7,291 nucleotides of DNA, from assembly GCA_013138755.1 (NCBI GenBank), contig WTCC01000004.1:1-7291 (forward strand), written 5' to 3'. The notes below the pieces were generated by a model. The model saw only the letters and a program-made list of their open reading frames with translations, ran no database searches and was not told the DNA's origin. Position numbers and translations under genes: made by a program. The DNA is from Gammaproteobacteria bacterium. Its GTDB lineage: Bacteria; Pseudomonadota; Gammaproteobacteria; SZUA-229. Positions 6,103 to 7,291 of this stretch are shown piece by piece. Numbering within the stretch: the first letter of the stretch is position 1; each line of letters opens with the position of its first letter.

Positions 6103-6131
6103 ATTGTAGACCCTCAATACGTATCTGCCAT
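6103..6131 (-). promoter_or_regulatory. candidate promoter of the GGDEF-EAL gene
   Basis: On the minus strand ATGGCA (6131-6126, 4/6 match) and TACAAT (6108-6103, 5/6 match) are separated by the ideal 17 bases. The predicted start near 6096 gives a leader of about 85 bases that contains the palindrome at 6070-6082. Confidence 0.4.
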
Positions 6132-6199
6132 GATATCTACATGAAATGACTGATAATAAGTCGAATTCTAATAAAAAATATTACAGCATATATGCATTG

Positions 6200-6249
6200 A
6201 AAAAAACACCGTTCATCTTCTTAGCAGAGTAAATAATATTTCAACAGTG
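6200..6249 (-). terminator. possible intrinsic terminator after pepN
   Basis: On the minus strand CACTGTT (6249-6243) can pair with AACGGTG (6213-6207) over seven bases with one U-G wobble, followed immediately by seven T. The loop is 29 bases, longer than is typical, which lowers confidence. It begins 20 bases after the pepN stop. Confidence 0.4.
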
Positions 6250-6269
6250 ACAGACCGGCAACGCTGCGT

Positions 6270-7291
6270 CTATTTCAGGCTTTTTTCGACTAATTCTGAA
6301 ACGTCTTTTGACAGTTTTGGCAATACGATTAGCCTTTGCAACTCTGCCTTCATCAACTGCTGACGTTGCTCGCTATATCGCTTCCAGCGAGTCAATGGCA
6401 CACTTAATCGTGAAGCAATCTGTGGATTCATAGCATCAATTGTTTCTATATAGCTGCCAAGCAAGCTATAACCAAACCCACTGACATCGTGGAAACAGAC
6501 GGGATTTGCCGAACAAAAAGCACCTAACAACGCGCGCACACGATTAGGATTTTTAATATCAAAATCATTGTGAGCAAAGAGCTTTTCTACTCTCTCCTTG
6601 CCCGATTCATGAATTAGTAGATGTGGGTTTGTAGCCTGTACCGTAAACCATTTATCCAACACCAGATTATCTTCTTTCCACTGTTGATAAAATGCCTCCA
6701 CGACATCTCCAGCACTCGGCGTTTCACTGTGCACTAATGACTTAAATGCCGTTATTTGGTCAGTCATATTATCTGCTGCCTGGTACTGCAACTTAGCGAT
6801 GGAACTGCCCACCTCATCCAGATACATAAGATAAGCTAAGGCTTGGTGACGTAACGAACGTTTACCCATAGATTCTGGCAACAAATTATATTCATCTTGT
6901 GCATTCGACTGATACACATCCAGAAAATCATCTTTCAGTTGTTGCGCCAGCTCTAAGTGAATAAATTCCCTCGCCTGATGAATAGCGTCAACATCAACCA
7001 CAGACTGCATCTCACCGATATAACTCAAAGAAGGCAAAGTCATGGCACGAGCAATCAGTGCCTTATCTAGCGTCTGATCCGACAATGTTTTCTGGCAGGC
7101 AGCAACATAATAATCCGGCAGAGATAACTCTCTACCTTCATTAATAGCATCGATCAACGATAAAATAAGGCGAGTTGATAACTGCTGCCCTGCTTCCCAA
7201 CGATTAAAATCATCCGTTTCATGCGCCATAGAAAAAGCCAGCGCTTCGTCATCACGATCCATCTTCAATTTAACCGGAGAAGAATAGCCTT
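6270..7291 (-). CDS. pepN: aminopeptidase N (alanyl aminopeptidase), C-terminal part
   Basis: PepN is a cytoplasmic M1-family zinc aminopeptidase that removes N-terminal residues from peptides; E. coli PepN has 870 residues. About 339 codons from the 3' end are here, and the reading frame stays open to the right edge, so the start and the zinc-binding HEXXH motif lie outside. The first visible residues, GYSSPVKL, match the family's RxFSAPVKL segment. A DFNRWEAGQ stretch follows, then the all-helical domain IV with NPNRVRALLGAFCSANPVCFH and PLTRWKRYSEQRQ near the end, both typical of bacterial PepN. The TTG at 7268 and the ATG just inside it are internal codons rather than starts. The protein ends at a normal position, so there is no sign of truncation at the 3' end. 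A possible terminator follows. Confidence 0.95.
   Translation of the reverse strand, partial: GYSSPVKLKMDRDDEALAFSMAHETDDFNRWEAGQQLSTRLILSLIDAINEGRELSLPDYYVAACQKTLSDQTLDKALIARAMTLPSLSYIGEMQSVVDVDAIHQAREFIHLELAQQLKDDFLDVYQSNAQDEYNLLPESMGKRSLRHQALAYLMYLDEVGSSIAKLQYQAADNMTDQITAFKSLVHSETPSAGDVVEAFYQQWKEDNLVLDKWFTVQATNPHLLIHESGKERVEKLFAHNDFDIKNPNRVRALLGAFCSANPVCFHDVSGFGYSLLGSYIETIDAMNPQIASRLSVPLTRWKRYSEQRQQLMKAELQRLIVLPKLSKDVSELVEKSLK

Noticed and set aside
6186..6195. Palindrome GCATATATGC between pepN and the GGDEF-EAL gene
   Set aside because: It is short, AT-rich, does not extend beyond 10 bases and is not aligned with any promoter, so chance is the simplest explanation.
7263..7268. TTG at 7268 or the ATG just inside it as the start of a separate 332-residue protein
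   Set aside because: The frame stays open to the window edge and the upstream codons continue the conserved PepN sequence, so this is an internal part of pepN.

Overview
The window looks like ordinary chromosome from an AT-leaning gammaproteobacterium. The evidence is an AroG-type DAHP synthase, a YigB-type HAD phosphatase, a PepN aminopeptidase C-terminus and a REC-GGDEF-EAL protein, all in recognisably gammaproteobacterial form. The genus cannot be settled by reading alone. I see no transposase, integrase, CRISPR array, tRNA, rRNA or phage gene.

Every well-supported gene is on the minus strand. From right to left, in the direction of transcription: (1) the 3' part of pepN (6270-7291, 5' end outside the window), followed by a possible intrinsic terminator; (2) a single-gene unit encoding a response-regulator-like c-di-GMP enzyme with GGDEF and EAL domains (4278-6011), with its own candidate promoter and a very clear hairpin terminator at 4215-4258; (3) a two-gene operon of a C-factor-like short-chain dehydrogenase (3448-4140) and an inositol-monophosphatase-family enzyme (2625-3443), separated by 4 bases; (4) a 367-base stretch without a clear gene (2158-2524) that carries hairpins, promoter-like sites and the 5' signals of a small plus-strand ORF; (5) a probable operon of a membrane-anchored SPOR-domain protein (1276-2157) and a YigB-like HAD phosphatase (549-1235); (6) the 5' part of aroG (1-395), with its own possible promoter.

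The genes do not form one obvious pathway. aroG feeds aromatic amino acid synthesis, the HAD enzyme may serve flavin synthesis, pepN recycles peptides, the SPOR protein probably binds septal peptidoglycan, and the REC-GGDEF-EAL protein turns over c-di-GMP. The SDR and IMPase-family genes are tightly coupled, but their substrates cannot be read from sequence.

The least ordinary part is 2189-2770. A plus-strand ORF for a short, apparently exported peptide has a good Shine-Dalgarno and an extended -10 promoter. Its leader also contains a nested hairpin that appears to be the terminator of the opposing SDR-IMPase operon, and its 3' half lies antisense to the end of the IMPase gene. No convincing novel multi-gene system was found.
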